A DNA stretch of 33,592 bases from an uncultured Clostridia bacterium. GTDB lineage: Bacteria > Bacillota > Clostridia > Christensenellales > Borkfalkiaceae. How positions within the stretch are numbered: the stretch's first letter is position 1; every line of letters begins with the position of its first letter. Location: the NCBI GenBank assembly GCA_944376335.1, contig CALWCH010000019.1:1-33592 (forward strand), written 5' to 3'. Positions 15,492-24,297 of the stretch are shown here, piece by piece. The notes under the pieces were generated by a model. It was given only the letters and a program-made list of their open reading frames with translations, was not told the origin of the DNA and ran no database searches. Made by a program: the position numbers and the translations under genes.

Positions 15492-16333
15492 ATCGTCTCC
15501 TTTTCACAGCGCACGCAGTGGCATTGGATATTGACCGCCACGGGCAGCCCTGCAATGTGCGTGGGGGCGAGTTCGCAGCTCACGCCGATGGCAGTCGTCT
15601 TCCCGCCGAAGCCCTGCGGCCCGATGTTGAGCTCGTTGATGCGTGCAAGCGCTTCCTCTTCAATGGCGGCAACGTCCGCCCTCGGGTTGCGGCTCCCCAC
15701 CTCGCGGGTGAGCGCCTTCTTTGCAAGGAAAGCGCACGAATCGAAACAGCCGCCGATGCCAACGCCCACATACACGGGCGGGCAGGGGCGGGAACCGGCA
15801 GTCTTCACCGTCTCCACAATGCTTTTTATAATGCCCTCGCGCCCCTCGGCGGGGGTGAGCATATATAGCTTGCTCATATTCTCGCTTCCAAACCCCTTGG
15901 GAAGGTAGGTGATGCTCACCTTGTCGCCCTCACAAAGCTCCACATGCAGGTGCGCGGGGGTGTTGTCGCCCGTGTTTGCGCGGGTGAGGGGATCGCAGAT
16001 GCTCTTCCGGAATCTCCCGTCCTCATACGCCCGCCTGACGCCCTCGTCGACGGCCTCTTTCAAAGGCTTCCCCGTCAAATGCACGTCCTGGCCCAATTCG
16101 ATGAGCACCACGCTCATTCCCGTATCCTGGCAGACGGGCATCTTCTCCCGCCTCGCCGTCTCTTCATTTGCAAGGAGTGCGGAGAGCGCAAACTCGGCAG
16201 CCCCCGTCTCGCGCGCCTTTGCACATTCGAGGGCATGGCGGCAGGAATCCGTTAAGGAAAGCCCCGCCCGCCGCGCCATCAAATAGACGCGCTCTTCGAT
16301 CTCTTTGGTGTCAATTTCTCTCATAGCTTTCAT
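15488..16333 (-). CDS. Fumarate hydratase (class I Fe-S), alpha / N-terminal subunit
   Basis: This 281-residue subunit carries the oxygen-labile [4Fe-4S] cluster. Candidate ligands are in PVCQDTG (about residue 73), GIGGCFDSC (about 200) and VNIQCHCVR near the C-terminus. ANTGDNTPAHLH is also typical. Two starts compete. The ATG at 16333 has AAGGA five bases upstream. The ATG at 16324 gives the MREI start common in the family and lies where a possible promoter (16332-16359) would begin transcription. The coordinates use the former. A separate alpha and beta pair is common in Clostridia and archaea; enterobacterial FumA is the fused form. Confidence 0.92.
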   Translation of the reverse strand: MKAMREIDTKEIEERVYLMARRAGLSLTDSCRHALECAKARETGAAEFALSALLANEETARREKMPVCQDTGMSVVLIELGQDVHLTGKPLKEAVDEGVRRAYEDGRFRKSICDPLTRANTGDNTPAHLHVELCEGDKVSITYLPKGFGSENMSKLYMLTPAEGREGIIKSIVETVKTAGSRPCPPVYVGVGIGGCFDSCAFLAKKALTREVGSRNPRADVAAIEEEALARINELNIGPQGFGGKTTAIGVSCELAPTHIAGLPVAVNIQCHCVRCEKETI

Positions 16334-16359
16334 TATATCCTTCTTTTGTGAAAAAGCAA
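16332..16359 (-). promoter_or_regulatory. Possible promoter of the fumarase operon
   Basis: On the minus strand TTGCTT (16359-16354) and TATAAT (16337-16332) are 16 bases apart. The -10 box overlaps the first possible start codon and would begin transcription at about 16325, right at the second. The -35 match is weak, so the true promoter may lie elsewhere in this 79-base gap. Confidence 0.35.
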
Positions 16360-16377
16360 TGTTTTTCCCCGTATCGC

Positions 16378-16406
16378 TTGGCTTTTTCCCGAAAAAATGC
16401 TAAGAT
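16378..16406 (+). promoter_or_regulatory. Promoter of the CPBP protease gene, leaderless geometry
   Basis: TTGGCT (16378-16383) and TAAGAT (16401-16406) are 17 bases apart. Counting seven bases from the end of the -10 box gives 16413, the A of the start codon. No ribosome site is visible in the six bases between. Confidence 0.62.
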
Positions 16407-16412
16407 AGCGGT

Positions 16413-17330
16413 ATGAACGCAGCAGCCCAAACCGTCATCCCCCCTGCAGACAGGCTCAAGGAGTCGGGCGTCGCCTTCTCGCTCGCGGCGCTTCTGCCCC
16501 TCGTCGTGTCCGTCCTTCTCTCCGTCGTCGTCGCCATCGCGGGGGAGGGAGCCACCGCTTCCGTCTGGTACCGCTATCTCGCCTACCTTCTGCCGCAGCT
16601 CTGTTTTGCCGCGGCGGCGGCAGTCTACATCCGCCGCACCCGCCATCCCTTCGCGGAGCTGTATCAAAGCGCCAAACCCCGCTACTTTGTCCTCGCCGTC
16701 CTCATGCAATTCGGCCTGCTCTTTTCGTTGGGGGAGCTCAACACGCTGTTCATAAGCTTTTTGGAAAAGCTCGGCTACACCTCTTCGGCGAGCGTCCTTC
16801 CGCCGCTTGAAGGGGGCTGGCTCGTCCTAACACTGCTTGTCGTCGCCCTGCTTCCCGCCGTGTTTGAAGAAACGCTCTTCCGCGGCATCCTCGCCCGCAA
16901 CATGCAGGGTGCGGGCTGGGGCACCGCCGTCACCATCCTCGTCTCGGGCGCGCTCTTCTCGCTCTTCCACGGGCGGCCGGAGCAGACCATCTACCAATTT
17001 CTCTGCGGCTGCTGCTTTGCGCTCATCGCCGTCCGCTCGGGGAGCATCCTGCCCACCGTGCTCTCCCATCTTATCAACAACGCCGCCATTCTCATTCTCT
17101 CCGCCTGCGGCATCGATACGTTCGAAGGCACTTTAAAAATCGTCCTCATCTCCGTCGGCGCTGTCCTCCTTGTGGGCACGCTTACCTACCTCATCTTCTT
17201 CGATAAAAAGACCAACCGCAAGGGCGGCGCGCCGCGGGCGGGGGTATTCTTTCTCGCGGCGGCGGTCGGCATCCTCATCTGCATTGTGCAGTGGGTGAGC
17301 ATGCTCATCACGGGGTTTGTACATGTTTAA
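16413..17330 (+). CDS. CPBP family intramembrane glutamic protease (CAAX/Abi type)
   Basis: The 305-residue protein has about eight hydrophobic segments. It carries the motifs of the CPBP (CAAX protease and bacteriocin-processing) family. They are EETLFRG with E152, E153 and R157, FSLFHG with H186, and LSHLINN with H219 and N223, all within membrane segments. Family members cleave prenylated proteins or peptides, or give immunity to bacteriocins; the substrate here is unknown. No bacteriocin gene is near. It has no Shine-Dalgarno sequence and may be translated from a leaderless transcript. Its end overlaps the rlmH start by eight bases, so it heads a unit with rlmH, the M14 gene and tadA. Confidence 0.9.
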   Translation: MNAAAQTVIPPADRLKESGVAFSLAALLPLVVSVLLSVVVAIAGEGATASVWYRYLAYLLPQLCFAAAAAVYIRRTRHPFAELYQSAKPRYFVLAVLMQFGLLFSLGELNTLFISFLEKLGYTSSASVLPPLEGGWLVLTLLVVALLPAVFEETLFRGILARNMQGAGWGTAVTILVSGALFSLFHGRPEQTIYQFLCGCCFALIAVRSGSILPTVLSHLINNAAILILSACGIDTFEGTLKIVLISVGAVLLVGTLTYLIFFDKKTNRKGGAPRAGVFFLAAAVGILICIVQWVSMLITGFVHV

Positions 17331-17760
17331 GGTCCACCTTGTCTGCGTCGGCAAGCTCAAAGAAAGCTACCTTCGAGAGGCGGTGGGGGAGTATGCAAAG
17401 CGCCTTACCCGCTTCTGCGCGCTCGACATCCGCGAACTTCCCGAGCGCGCCACTTTGCAGGAGGAAGCCCAAGACATCCTCCGCGCCGCAAAGGGGCACG
17501 TCATCGCCCTCGCCGTCGAGGGCAAGGCCTGCTCGTCCGAAGAGTTCGCAGAGAAAGTCGCCGCCGTCAGAGACAGGGGAGAAGAACTCACCCTTCTCAT
17601 CGGCTCTTCCTATGGCCTTGCGCCCGAGGTAAAGTCAGCCGCGAAGGAGCTCGTCTCCTTTTCGAAAATGATCTTCCCGCACCAACTCATGCGCGTCATT
17701 CTTTTGGAGCAGCTCTACCGCGCCTTCATGATCTTAAGCGGCTCGGAATATCACAAATAA
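17323..17760 (+). CDS. rlmH: 23S rRNA pseudouridine-1915 N3-methyltransferase (RlmH)
   Basis: The 145-residue SPOUT-class methyltransferase modifies helix 69 of 23S rRNA in assembled ribosomes, using S-adenosylmethionine. It starts MFKVHLVCVGKLKE, has LTLLIGSSYGLAPEV for the cofactor-binding knot, MIFPHQLMRVILLEQLYRA, and ends in the invariant YHK. The length is slightly below the usual 155-160. The ATG at 17323 lies inside the end of the protease gene, so it probably depends on translational coupling. Confidence 0.95.
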   Translation: MFKVHLVCVGKLKESYLREAVGEYAKRLTRFCALDIRELPERATLQEEAQDILRAAKGHVIALAVEGKACSSEEFAEKVAAVRDRGEELTLLIGSSYGLAPEVKSAAKELVSFSKMIFPHQLMRVILLEQLYRAFMILSGSEYHK

Positions 17761-17805
17761 TCGGGCGGCGGCACACCAAGCGGCGGCAAACGCATACCAT
17801 GCAGA

Positions 17806-18714
17806 ATGGACATCTATCGCCGCATCCGCGCCGCCTATGCAGCCTACACGGGAGAAAAACGCGTCATCGGCAGAAGCCACGAGGGCCGTGCCCTCTTTGC
17901 GTTCCGCATGGGGGAGGGCAGCCCCGTCGGCATCGCCGTCTACGCCATCCACGCGCGGGAGTACATCACCGCACTTTTGGCGCTCGAGCACCTCAAATGC
18001 CCCGCCGTCGGCACCGTTTGGCTCGTGCCGCTTGCAAATCCCGACGGCGCCCTGCTCGTGGAAAAGGGCATCTCTTGCGTCCGCAGCGCAGAGCGGAGAG
18101 AAGCGCTTCTCGCCCTCAACGGCGGCGAAGATTTCTCCATGTGGAAGGCGAACATTCGCGGCGTCGACTGCAACGTCAACTTCCCCGCGCGGTGGGGAGA
18201 GGGCAAACGCAACGTCTTTGCCCCCGCGCCTTCCGACTATGTGGGGGAGTGCCCCTTCAGCGAAAGGGAGACCAGGGCCCTTGCCGCCTTCACGCTCAAT
18301 GTGAGACCCGATTATACGCTCAGCTTTCACACCAAGGGCGAGGAACTCTATTGGCACTATCATCAAAGGCCTCTCCACTTTTTCAGAGACTATCTCTTCG
18401 CCCGCGTCCTCTCGCGTAAGTCAGGCTATCCCTTAAGGGAGACCCCTGCTTCTGCGGGCGGCTATAAGGACTGGTGCATTTCGGCGCTCAAGATCCCCGC
18501 CGTCACGGTGGAAGTCGGCAGCGACGCCCTTCCGCACCCCCTTCAAGAAAACGCCCTTCCCCAAATCTTACGGCACACGGGGGATATTCTATCCGCGGCA
18601 GGCAAAACCTATCAGGAGTTACCATGGACGAACAATTCATGCGCGAGGCGATCAAACTCGCCGAACGCGGCAAACGAAAGGGGGAAGTCCCCATCGGCGC
18701 CGTCGTCGTCTTAA
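17806..18714 (+). CDS. M14 family zinc metallopeptidase, probably a cell-wall gamma-D-glutamyl endopeptidase-like enzyme
   Basis: The 302-residue frame has the M14 zinc site: H49 and E52 (HAREY), H175 (SFHTKGE), and the catalytic glutamate E236 (TVEVGSD). LANPDGALL is also typical. In classic carboxypeptidases the NRN motif supplies the arginine that binds the substrate carboxylate. Here the matching stretch is GVDCNVNFP, with Val in its place, as in some endopeptidases that cut peptidoglycan stem peptides. There is no signal peptide, so the site of action is uncertain. The conserved domain ends near residue 272, exactly where the tadA start codon lies. The last 30 residues are the tadA region read in another frame and probably result from loss of the original stop. 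No clear ribosome site precedes the ATG at 17806. Confidence 0.8.
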   Translation: MDIYRRIRAAYAAYTGEKRVIGRSHEGRALFAFRMGEGSPVGIAVYAIHAREYITALLALEHLKCPAVGTVWLVPLANPDGALLVEKGISCVRSAERREALLALNGGEDFSMWKANIRGVDCNVNFPARWGEGKRNVFAPAPSDYVGECPFSERETRALAAFTLNVRPDYTLSFHTKGEELYWHYHQRPLHFFRDYLFARVLSRKSGYPLRETPASAGGYKDWCISALKIPAVTVEVGSDALPHPLQENALPQILRHTGDILSAAGKTYQELPWTNNSCARRSNSPNAANERGKSPSAPSSS

Positions 18715-19112
18715 ACGGCAAAATCATCGGCAAGGGGTATAACCTCCGCACAAAATTGCAGATGGCGACCGCCCACGCCGAGATGCGCGCCATCGACCGC
18801 GCCTGCAAAAAGGAACATTCCTGGCGTCTGCCCGAGGCCGAGCTCTATGTCACTTTGGAGCCCTGCCCCATGTGTATGGGGGCCATTTTAAACGCCCGCA
18901 TCAAGCGCGTTTATTTCGGCGCGTACGAGCAGAAGGGGAGAAGCCTTACCAAGGAACTTGCTTCCGCCAACCTTTTAAACCACACGGTGGAAGTCACGGG
19001 CGGGGTCCTCGAAAAGGAGTGTTCGGAAGTTCTCACCTCCTTCTTTCAGGAGATGCGCGCGCGGGAAAAGCTCAAAAAACTTAAACAAAAGGGCACATCC
19101 CCCAAAAAATAA
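18624..19112 (+). CDS. tadA: tRNA(Arg) adenosine-34 deaminase (TadA)
   Basis: The 162-residue zinc enzyme turns the wobble adenosine of tRNA-Arg into inosine. The zinc and catalytic motifs are AHAEMRA (H51, E53) and LEPCPMCMGA (C81, C84). The C-terminus is lysine-rich, fitting RNA contact. The ATG at 18624 has CAGGAGTTACC upstream. The gene overlaps the end of the M14 frame by 91 bases. It is the last gene before the prs promoter. Confidence 0.96.
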   Translation: MDEQFMREAIKLAERGKRKGEVPIGAVVVLNGKIIGKGYNLRTKLQMATAHAEMRAIDRACKKEHSWRLPEAELYVTLEPCPMCMGAILNARIKRVYFGAYEQKGRSLTKELASANLLNHTVEVTGGVLEKECSEVLTSFFQEMRAREKLKKLKQKGTSPKK

Positions 19113-19128
19113 AACCCTTCAAAATCGG

Positions 19129-19157
19129 TTGACTTTCGGGGGCAAAGGGGATAGAAT
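19129..19157 (+). promoter_or_regulatory. Promoter of prs
   Basis: TTGACT (19129-19134) and TAGAAT (19152-19157) are 17 bases apart. The leader of about 55 bases can form a short six-pair hairpin (GGGTCC with GGGCCC near 19166-19184). Confidence 0.75.
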
Positions 19158-19219
19158 AGAAATGAGGGTCCTTCTATAGGGCCCGAAATAATGCCCGAAA
19201 AAATACAGAGGATGATGCA

Positions 19220-20167
19220 ATGATCACACACGGTAACGAAATCAAGCTCTTTTCCGGCAACTCCAACCGCCCCCTTGCCGAGGCGATCGCAAGAAAACTC
19301 AACACGACGCTCGGCGACATCGAGGTCGGCAAGTTCTCGGACGGGGAGACGAGCGTCCACATCGGCGAGACGGTCCGCGGCAGAGACCTCTTCATCATTC
19401 AGTCCACCTGCGCGCCCGTCAACGATAACCTCATGGAGCTGCTCATCATGATCGACGCCGCAAAGCGCGCCTCTGCCGGCCGCGTCACGGCAGTCATCCC
19501 TTACTTCGGATATGCCCGTCAGGACCGCAAGGCCCGCTCGCGCGATCCCATCACGGCAAAGCTCGTCGCCGACCTTCTCACCTCTGCGGGGGCAGACCGC
19601 GTCCTCACGATGGACCTTCACGCCGCGCAGATCCAGGGCTTTTTCGATATCCCCGTCGATAACCTTCTGGGCGGCCCTCTCCTCTACAGCTACTTCGAGC
19701 ACAAGATGGACGAAAACTTCATCGTCGTCTCGCCCGACATCGGCTCGGTCAACCGCGCGAGAAAGGTCGCCGAGCGCCTCAACTGCCCGATGGCGATCAT
19801 CGACAAGCGCCGCCCCAAGGCGAACGTGATGGAAGTCATGAACATCATCGGCAATGTCGAGGGCAAGAAGTGCCTTCTCGTCGACGACATGATCGACACC
19901 GCAGGCACCATCGTCCAGGGCGCCAAGGCCCTTGTCGATCAGGGCGCAACGGAGATCTACGCTTCCTGCACGCACGCCGTCCTCTCGGGGCCGGCACTCG
20001 AGCGCCTCGCCTCGTCGCCCATCTCCGAGCTCGTCATGCTCGACACCATCCTTTTGCCCGAGGAAAAGCGCCTTCCCAAGATGAAGATCCTCTCGACGGC
20101 GGACATCTTCGCCGCCGCCATCGAGAACGTCTACCTCGACAAGCCCATGTCGAAAATCTACGACTGA
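19220..20167 (+). CDS. prs: Ribose-phosphate pyrophosphokinase (PRPP synthetase)
   Basis: The 315-residue enzyme makes PRPP from ribose-5-phosphate and ATP for nucleotide, His and Trp synthesis. Its features are [17 protein letters not shown] at the N-terminus, [18 protein letters not shown] for the ATP loop, [14 protein letters not shown], and the PRPP-binding [11 protein letters not shown]. The length is the standard one. The ATG has AGAGGATG upstream and the gene has its own promoter. Synteny prs-pth-mfd is that of Firmicutes. Confidence 0.98.
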   Translation: MITHGNEIKLFSGNSNRPLAEAIARKLNTTLGDIEVGKFSDGETSVHIGETVRGRDLFIIQSTCAPVNDNLMELLIMIDAAKRASAGRVTAVIPYFGYARQDRKARSRDPITAKLVADLLTSAGADRVLTMDLHAAQIQGFFDIPVDNLLGGPLLYSYFEHKMDENFIVVSPDIGSVNRARKVAERLNCPMAIIDKRRPKANVMEVMNIIGNVEGKKCLLVDDMIDTAGTIVQGAKALVDQGATEIYASCTHAVLSGPALERLASSPISELVMLDTILLPEEKRLPKMKILSTADIFAAAIENVYLDKPMSKIYD

Positions 20168-20185
20168 GCACTTTGCAATTCACGT

Positions 20186-20212
20186 CCGCCGCCGCAAGGC
20201 GGCGGCATTTTT
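20186..20212 (+). terminator. Intrinsic terminator or attenuator between prs and pth
   Basis: CCGCCGCC (20186-20193) pairs with GGCGGCGG (20198-20205) over a GCAA tetraloop, followed by CATTTTT. It ends 14 bases before the pth start. No separate pth promoter is visible, so it probably lets some transcripts through. Confidence 0.75.
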
Positions 20213-20226
20213 ATAAGGAGCAAGCT

Positions 20227-20790
20227 ATGTATCTCATCGTGGGGCTCGGCAACCCCGAAAAGAAGTACGAAAAGACCTTCCACAACATGGGCTTTATTGC
20301 GGCGGGAGACGTCGCCGAGGCATTAAACGTCAAGTTCAAGAAGAAGGAGTGCGAGGCGTCCGTCGCCGAAGCCTTTATAAAGGGCGAGAAGGTCATCATC
20401 GCCCGCCCCACAACGTACATGAACGCCTCCGGCCGTGCCGTCAAGCAGCTCATGGCAAAATATAAAGTCTCCCCGCACGAGATGGTCGTCCTCTACGACG
20501 ACTACGATCTCCCCAAGGCCCACGTCCGCATCCGCCCCTCCGGGAGCGCGGGCACGCACAACGGCATGCGCTCGGTCATCGCCGAGATCGGCACATCCGA
20601 CTTCCCCCGCATCCGCATCGGCATCCGCGACGCGGAAGTCAACATTCCCATCATCGACTACGTCCTGCAGGACGTGAGAAAGGACGACTACGAGCTCTTC
20701 GCCGCGGCCACCAAGAAGGCGGCGGAGGCTGCAATTGCCCTCGCCTCGGGCGAGGAAGTCGAGCGCGTCATGACCAAATATAACGGATGA
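20227..20790 (+). CDS. pth: Peptidyl-tRNA hydrolase
   Basis: The 187-residue enzyme releases tRNA from stalled peptidyl-tRNA. Motifs are VGLGNPEKKYEKTFHNMGF with the catalytic H19, RPTTYMNASG, LYDDYDLP and SAGTHNGMRS. The ATG at 20227 has AAGGAG seven bases upstream; the frame is open further back but only through prs. The last four bases overlap the mfd start as ATGA, so the two are translationally coupled. Confidence 0.96.
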   Translation: MYLIVGLGNPEKKYEKTFHNMGFIAAGDVAEALNVKFKKKECEASVAEAFIKGEKVIIARPTTYMNASGRAVKQLMAKYKVSPHEMVVLYDDYDLPKAHVRIRPSGSAGTHNGMRSVIAEIGTSDFPRIRIGIRDAEVNIPIIDYVLQDVRKDDYELFAAATKKAAEAAIALASGEEVERVMTKYNG

Positions 20791-23700
20791 AGGGCTTTTT
20801 CTCATTTGAACAACTCAGCGGGGAGTACGCGCTTTTAGGCCGTGACTTAGAACACGGCGTTCCCACCGCCTGCTACGGCCTTGCCGATGCGCAGAAATAT
20901 CTCGTCGGCGCCCTGCCTGTCTCCCGCACCGTCTATGTGACGGCTGACGGCCTTGCTGCAAAGCGCGCCCGCGACTCGATTTCCGCCCTCTCGGGCAAGC
21001 GCTGCGTGCTTTTGCCCCCGAAGGACGAAGTCCTCACCTTTCGCCGCGCCCTCTCCAAGGACGCGCTCTTTGCGCGCCTCACCGCCCTCTACGAATGGCA
21101 GACGGGCGCCGATGTGCTCGTCTGCGACATCGAAGCCCTTCTCCAGCTCGTGCCTTCCCGCCTTCCCGTCCTCACCCTTTGGGAGGGGGGCGAGCGCGAG
21201 CTTTCCGCGCTTTTAAGAGAGCTCGTCGCCCTCGGCTACAAGCGGGAGTACAACGTCGAGGCGAAGGGGAGCTTTGCCCTCCGCGGCGACATCCTCGACA
21301 TCTGGCCCGTCAATTTGGAACACCCCGTCCGCATCGATTTCTTCGGCGACGAGGTGGAGACCATCAAGCCCTACGACGAGGTGACGGCGGAGCGCTATCC
21401 CGTCCTTCCCCGCATCGATATCTGCGCCGCCACCGACGCCTTCTATGCGGAAGGGGAGAAGGAGCGCCTTGTAAAGCAGCTGAAAGCGGAGGCGCGCCGC
21501 GCCAAGACCTCTGCGGCGGCGGGCAGAATGGGGGAGATCGTCTCCGCCATCGAAACCTCCGACGAGGCGAGCGACTTCACCCTGCCCCTTCTCGACTGCG
21601 CCGCGCCCTTCCTCTCGACGCTTCAAGAGGACGCCCTCGTCATCTTCGACGAGCCCAAACTTGTCTCCGACAGGCTCGAGAGCCTCTGGAAGGAGCACGC
21701 GGAGCGCTGTTCGGAGCTCTCTGCGGGCGGCGAGGCGATGAGCTTTTCCCTTCGCCAATATGTGACGCGGGAGGACATCGAGGACGAAATTTCCCTGCTT
21801 CCCAAGCTCGCCCTCTCCACCTTCCTCTCCGACGTGCGCTTCTTCAAGCCGCTCTCGGTGCGCAATTTCACCTCCGCGCCCGTGCGCCGCTACCTCAATT
21901 CCTTTGAGGACCTTCTCACCGACCTCTCCATCTGGAAGAAAACGGGCTACCGCGTCCTGCTCTTCTGCGGCAGCGCCGACCGCGCCCAAAAGACGCGCGA
22001 ACAGCTCTACGACAACGGCTTTTCGGCATCTTCCTCCCTTCCCGCCCGCCTCTACGACTTCAAGGGCATCTGCGTCCTCGAAGACACCCTCGAGCAGGGC
22101 TTTTTGGTGCATGAAAGCAAGCTCGCCGTCATCGGCACGGGAGACTTGTTCAGAAAGGCGCCCGCCGCCCGCCGCATCAAGAAGAAGCGGGGGGACTTGT
22201 TCCTCGCACCCGAAGTGGGCGACTACGCCGTGCACGAGACGTACGGCGTCGGCAAAATAACGGGCACCAAGAAGATCGAGACGACGGACGGCATCAAGGA
22301 GTACGTCGCCCTCGAATACCGCGACGGCGACACCCTCTACGTTCCCGTCGAGCAGATGGATATCCTCTCCAAGTACATGGGGGAGGACAGCCCCGGACTC
22401 TCCAAAATAGGCGGCGGCGAATTTGAGCGCGTCAAGGCACGCGTCCGCGCCTCGCTCAAAAAGATGGCGTTCGACTTAAAACAGCTCTACGCCGAGCGGC
22501 AGGAACGCAAGGGCTATGTCTTTCCCGCGTATGAAGAGGAAATGGAGGAATTCGAAGCCGCCTTCCCCTACGAGGAGACCCCCGACCAGCTCTCTTCCAT
22601 CGCCGAGATCAAGGCGGATATGTGCTCGGATAAGGTCATGGACCGCCTTCTTTGCGGCGACGTCGGCTTCGGCAAGACGGAAGTCGCCCTCCGCGCCGCC
22701 TATTTGTGCGTCTTAGACGGCAGGCAGGCCGTCCTCATGTGCCCGAGCACCGTGTTGAGCGAACAGCACTTCCGCACCGCCGAGGCGCGCATGAAGGACT
22801 TCGGCGTGCGCATCGCCTGCCTCAACCGCTTCAAGAGCGACCGCGAGCAGACGAAAATTTTAGCCGCCCTTGCAAAAGGGGACATCGACCTTCTCATCGG
22901 CACCCACCGCCTTCTTTCAAAGGACGTCAAATTCCACGATCTCGGCCTTCTCATCCTCGACGAGGAACAGCGCTTCGGCGTCGAGCACAAGGAGAAGATC
23001 AAGAACTACAAGCGCAACGTCGACTGCCTCACGATGACGGCGACGCCCATCCCGCGTACGCTGCACCTCTCGCTCTCGGGCATCCGCGACATTTCCACCA
23101 TCCAGACGCCGCCCCACGCTCGTCTCCCCGTGCAGACGTACGTCGCCGAGCAGTCCCCGACGCTCATCCGCGACGCCTGCATCCGCGAAATCGCGCGCGG
23201 CGGGCAGGTGTTCGTCCTCTATAACCGTGTCGAGAGCATCCATTCCTTCACAAAGGACTTACAGGGCCTCATTCCCGAGGCGCGCATTGCGCTCGCCCAC
23301 GGCAGGATGGAGAAGATCGCCCTCGAAAAGAACGTGTTCGGCTTCTACCGCGGGGAGTACGACATCCTCGTCACGACGACCATCATCGAGAACGGCATCG
23401 ACCTTCCCAACGCCAACACCATCATCGTCATCGACTCCGACCGCCTCGGCATCTCCCAGCTCTATCAGCTGCGCGGCAGAGTGGGGCGGGGCAAGCGCCT
23501 CGCGCACGCCTATTTTACCTACAAGCCCGAGCGCGTCATGACCTCTCAGGCGGCGGAACGCCTCAAAGCGCTCATGCAGTTCACCGAGCTCGGCTCGGGC
23601 TTCCGCATTGCGATGCGCGACCTCGAGATCCGCGGCGCGGGCAATGTCCTCGGCGCCGAGCAGCACGGGCACATGGACAAAGTGGGCTACGAGCTGTATT

Positions 23701-24185
23701 CGAAAATTCTGCAGGAGGAGATCACGGGCGTCAAACACGAGAGCGTCGACCTCGACATCCGCACCACGGCGTTCATTCCCGAAACCTATGTCGAATCGGC
23801 GGCGGGGCGCATGGACTGCTACAAGCAGATCGCCGAAGTGCGCTCGAACGCCGACTACAAGCGCGTGTGTGTCTCCATGGAAGAGACGTACGGCCCGCTC
23901 CCGCCCGAGACGCAAAACCTTCTCATCATCGCCCTCTTAAAGAGCTATGCGGGCAAATTTTCCGTCAAGAAAATTTCCGTGGACGGAAAGGGGGGCGCAT
24001 TGCAGTTCGCCTCGCTCGAAGCCCTGGGCAGCGACGCGCTCTCCTCCGCCATGGATAAATACAGGGGCTATCTCTCCCTCGATATGACGAGCGCGCCCGT
24101 CCTGCGCTTTCATTCACTCGGCGACGGCGGCAAGACGATGGTCCTCATGACAAAATTCTTGAAGTTAGCGGCAACTTTTGTTTGA
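20787..24185 (+). CDS. mfd: Transcription-repair coupling factor (Mfd)
   Basis: The 1132-residue translocase removes RNA polymerase stalled at DNA damage and recruits the excision-repair proteins. An N-terminal UvrB-like region is followed by the polymerase-interacting domain around residues 475-550 (HETYGVGKITG, ALEYRDGDTLYVPVEQMD). The helicase core has Walker A GDVGFGKTE near 622-630, the DEEQ box near 725, TATPIPRTL, and QLRGRVGRG. The C-terminal TRCF domain follows. The length is normal. The start lies in the pth stop with no spacer, typical of pth-mfd pairs. It has no terminator of its own; the next promoter starts 18 bases after the stop. Confidence 0.98.
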   Translation: MKGFFSFEQLSGEYALLGRDLEHGVPTACYGLADAQKYLVGALPVSRTVYVTADGLAAKRARDSISALSGKRCVLLPPKDEVLTFRRALSKDALFARLTALYEWQTGADVLVCDIEALLQLVPSRLPVLTLWEGGERELSALLRELVALGYKREYNVEAKGSFALRGDILDIWPVNLEHPVRIDFFGDEVETIKPYDEVTAERYPVLPRIDICAATDAFYAEGEKERLVKQLKAEARRAKTSAAAGRMGEIVSAIETSDEASDFTLPLLDCAAPFLSTLQEDALVIFDEPKLVSDRLESLWKEHAERCSELSAGGEAMSFSLRQYVTREDIEDEISLLPKLALSTFLSDVRFFKPLSVRNFTSAPVRRYLNSFEDLLTDLSIWKKTGYRVLLFCGSADRAQKTREQLYDNGFSASSSLPARLYDFKGICVLEDTLEQGFLVHESKLAVIGTGDLFRKAPAARRIKKKRGDLFLAPEVGDYAVHETYGVGKITGTKKIETTDGIKEYVALEYRDGDTLYVPVEQMDILSKYMGEDSPGLSKIGGGEFERVKARVRASLKKMAFDLKQLYAERQERKGYVFPAYEEEMEEFEAAFPYEETPDQLSSIAEIKADMCSDKVMDRLLCGDVGFGKTEVALRAAYLCVLDGRQAVLMCPSTVLSEQHFRTAEARMKDFGVRIACLNRFKSDREQTKILAALAKGDIDLLIGTHRLLSKDVKFHDLGLLILDEEQRFGVEHKEKIKNYKRNVDCLTMTATPIPRTLHLSLSGIRDISTIQTPPHARLPVQTYVAEQSPTLIRDACIREIARGGQVFVLYNRVESIHSFTKDLQGLIPEARIALAHGRMEKIALEKNVFGFYRGEYDILVTTTIIENGIDLPNANTIIVIDSDRLGISQLYQLRGRVGRGKRLAHAYFTYKPERVMTSQAAERLKALMQFTELGSGFRIAMRDLEIRGAGNVLGAEQHGHMDKVGYELYSKILQEEITGVKHESVDLDIRTTAFIPETYVESAAGRMDCYKQIAEVRSNADYKRVCVSMEETYGPLPPETQNLLIIALLKSYAGKFSVKKISVDGKGGALQFASLEALGSDALSSAMDKYRGYLSLDMTSAPVLRFHSLGDGGKTMVLMTKFLKLAATFV

Positions 24186-24202
24186 TTTTCACCGAGAATT
24201 AT

Positions 24203-24231
24203 TTGCACTTCGGGAGAAAATAAGGTATAAT
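24203..24231 (+). promoter_or_regulatory. Promoter of the lipoprotein gene
   Basis: TTGCAC (24203-24208) and TATAAT (24226-24231) are 17 bases apart. The leader is about 60 bases. The frame is open from 24178, but this promoter makes starts before about 24238 impossible on this transcript. Confidence 0.75.
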
Positions 24232-24297
24232 AAGCAAGTGTGGAACGCTATATGTGCGTATTCCAAAATAAGAGTAACCGTTCGGAGCAGAGAATTT

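Noticed and set aside
17799-18419. Plus-strand frame starting at ATG 17799
   Set aside because: It overlaps the M14 gene in another frame and is an Arg/Pro-rich shadow without motifs.
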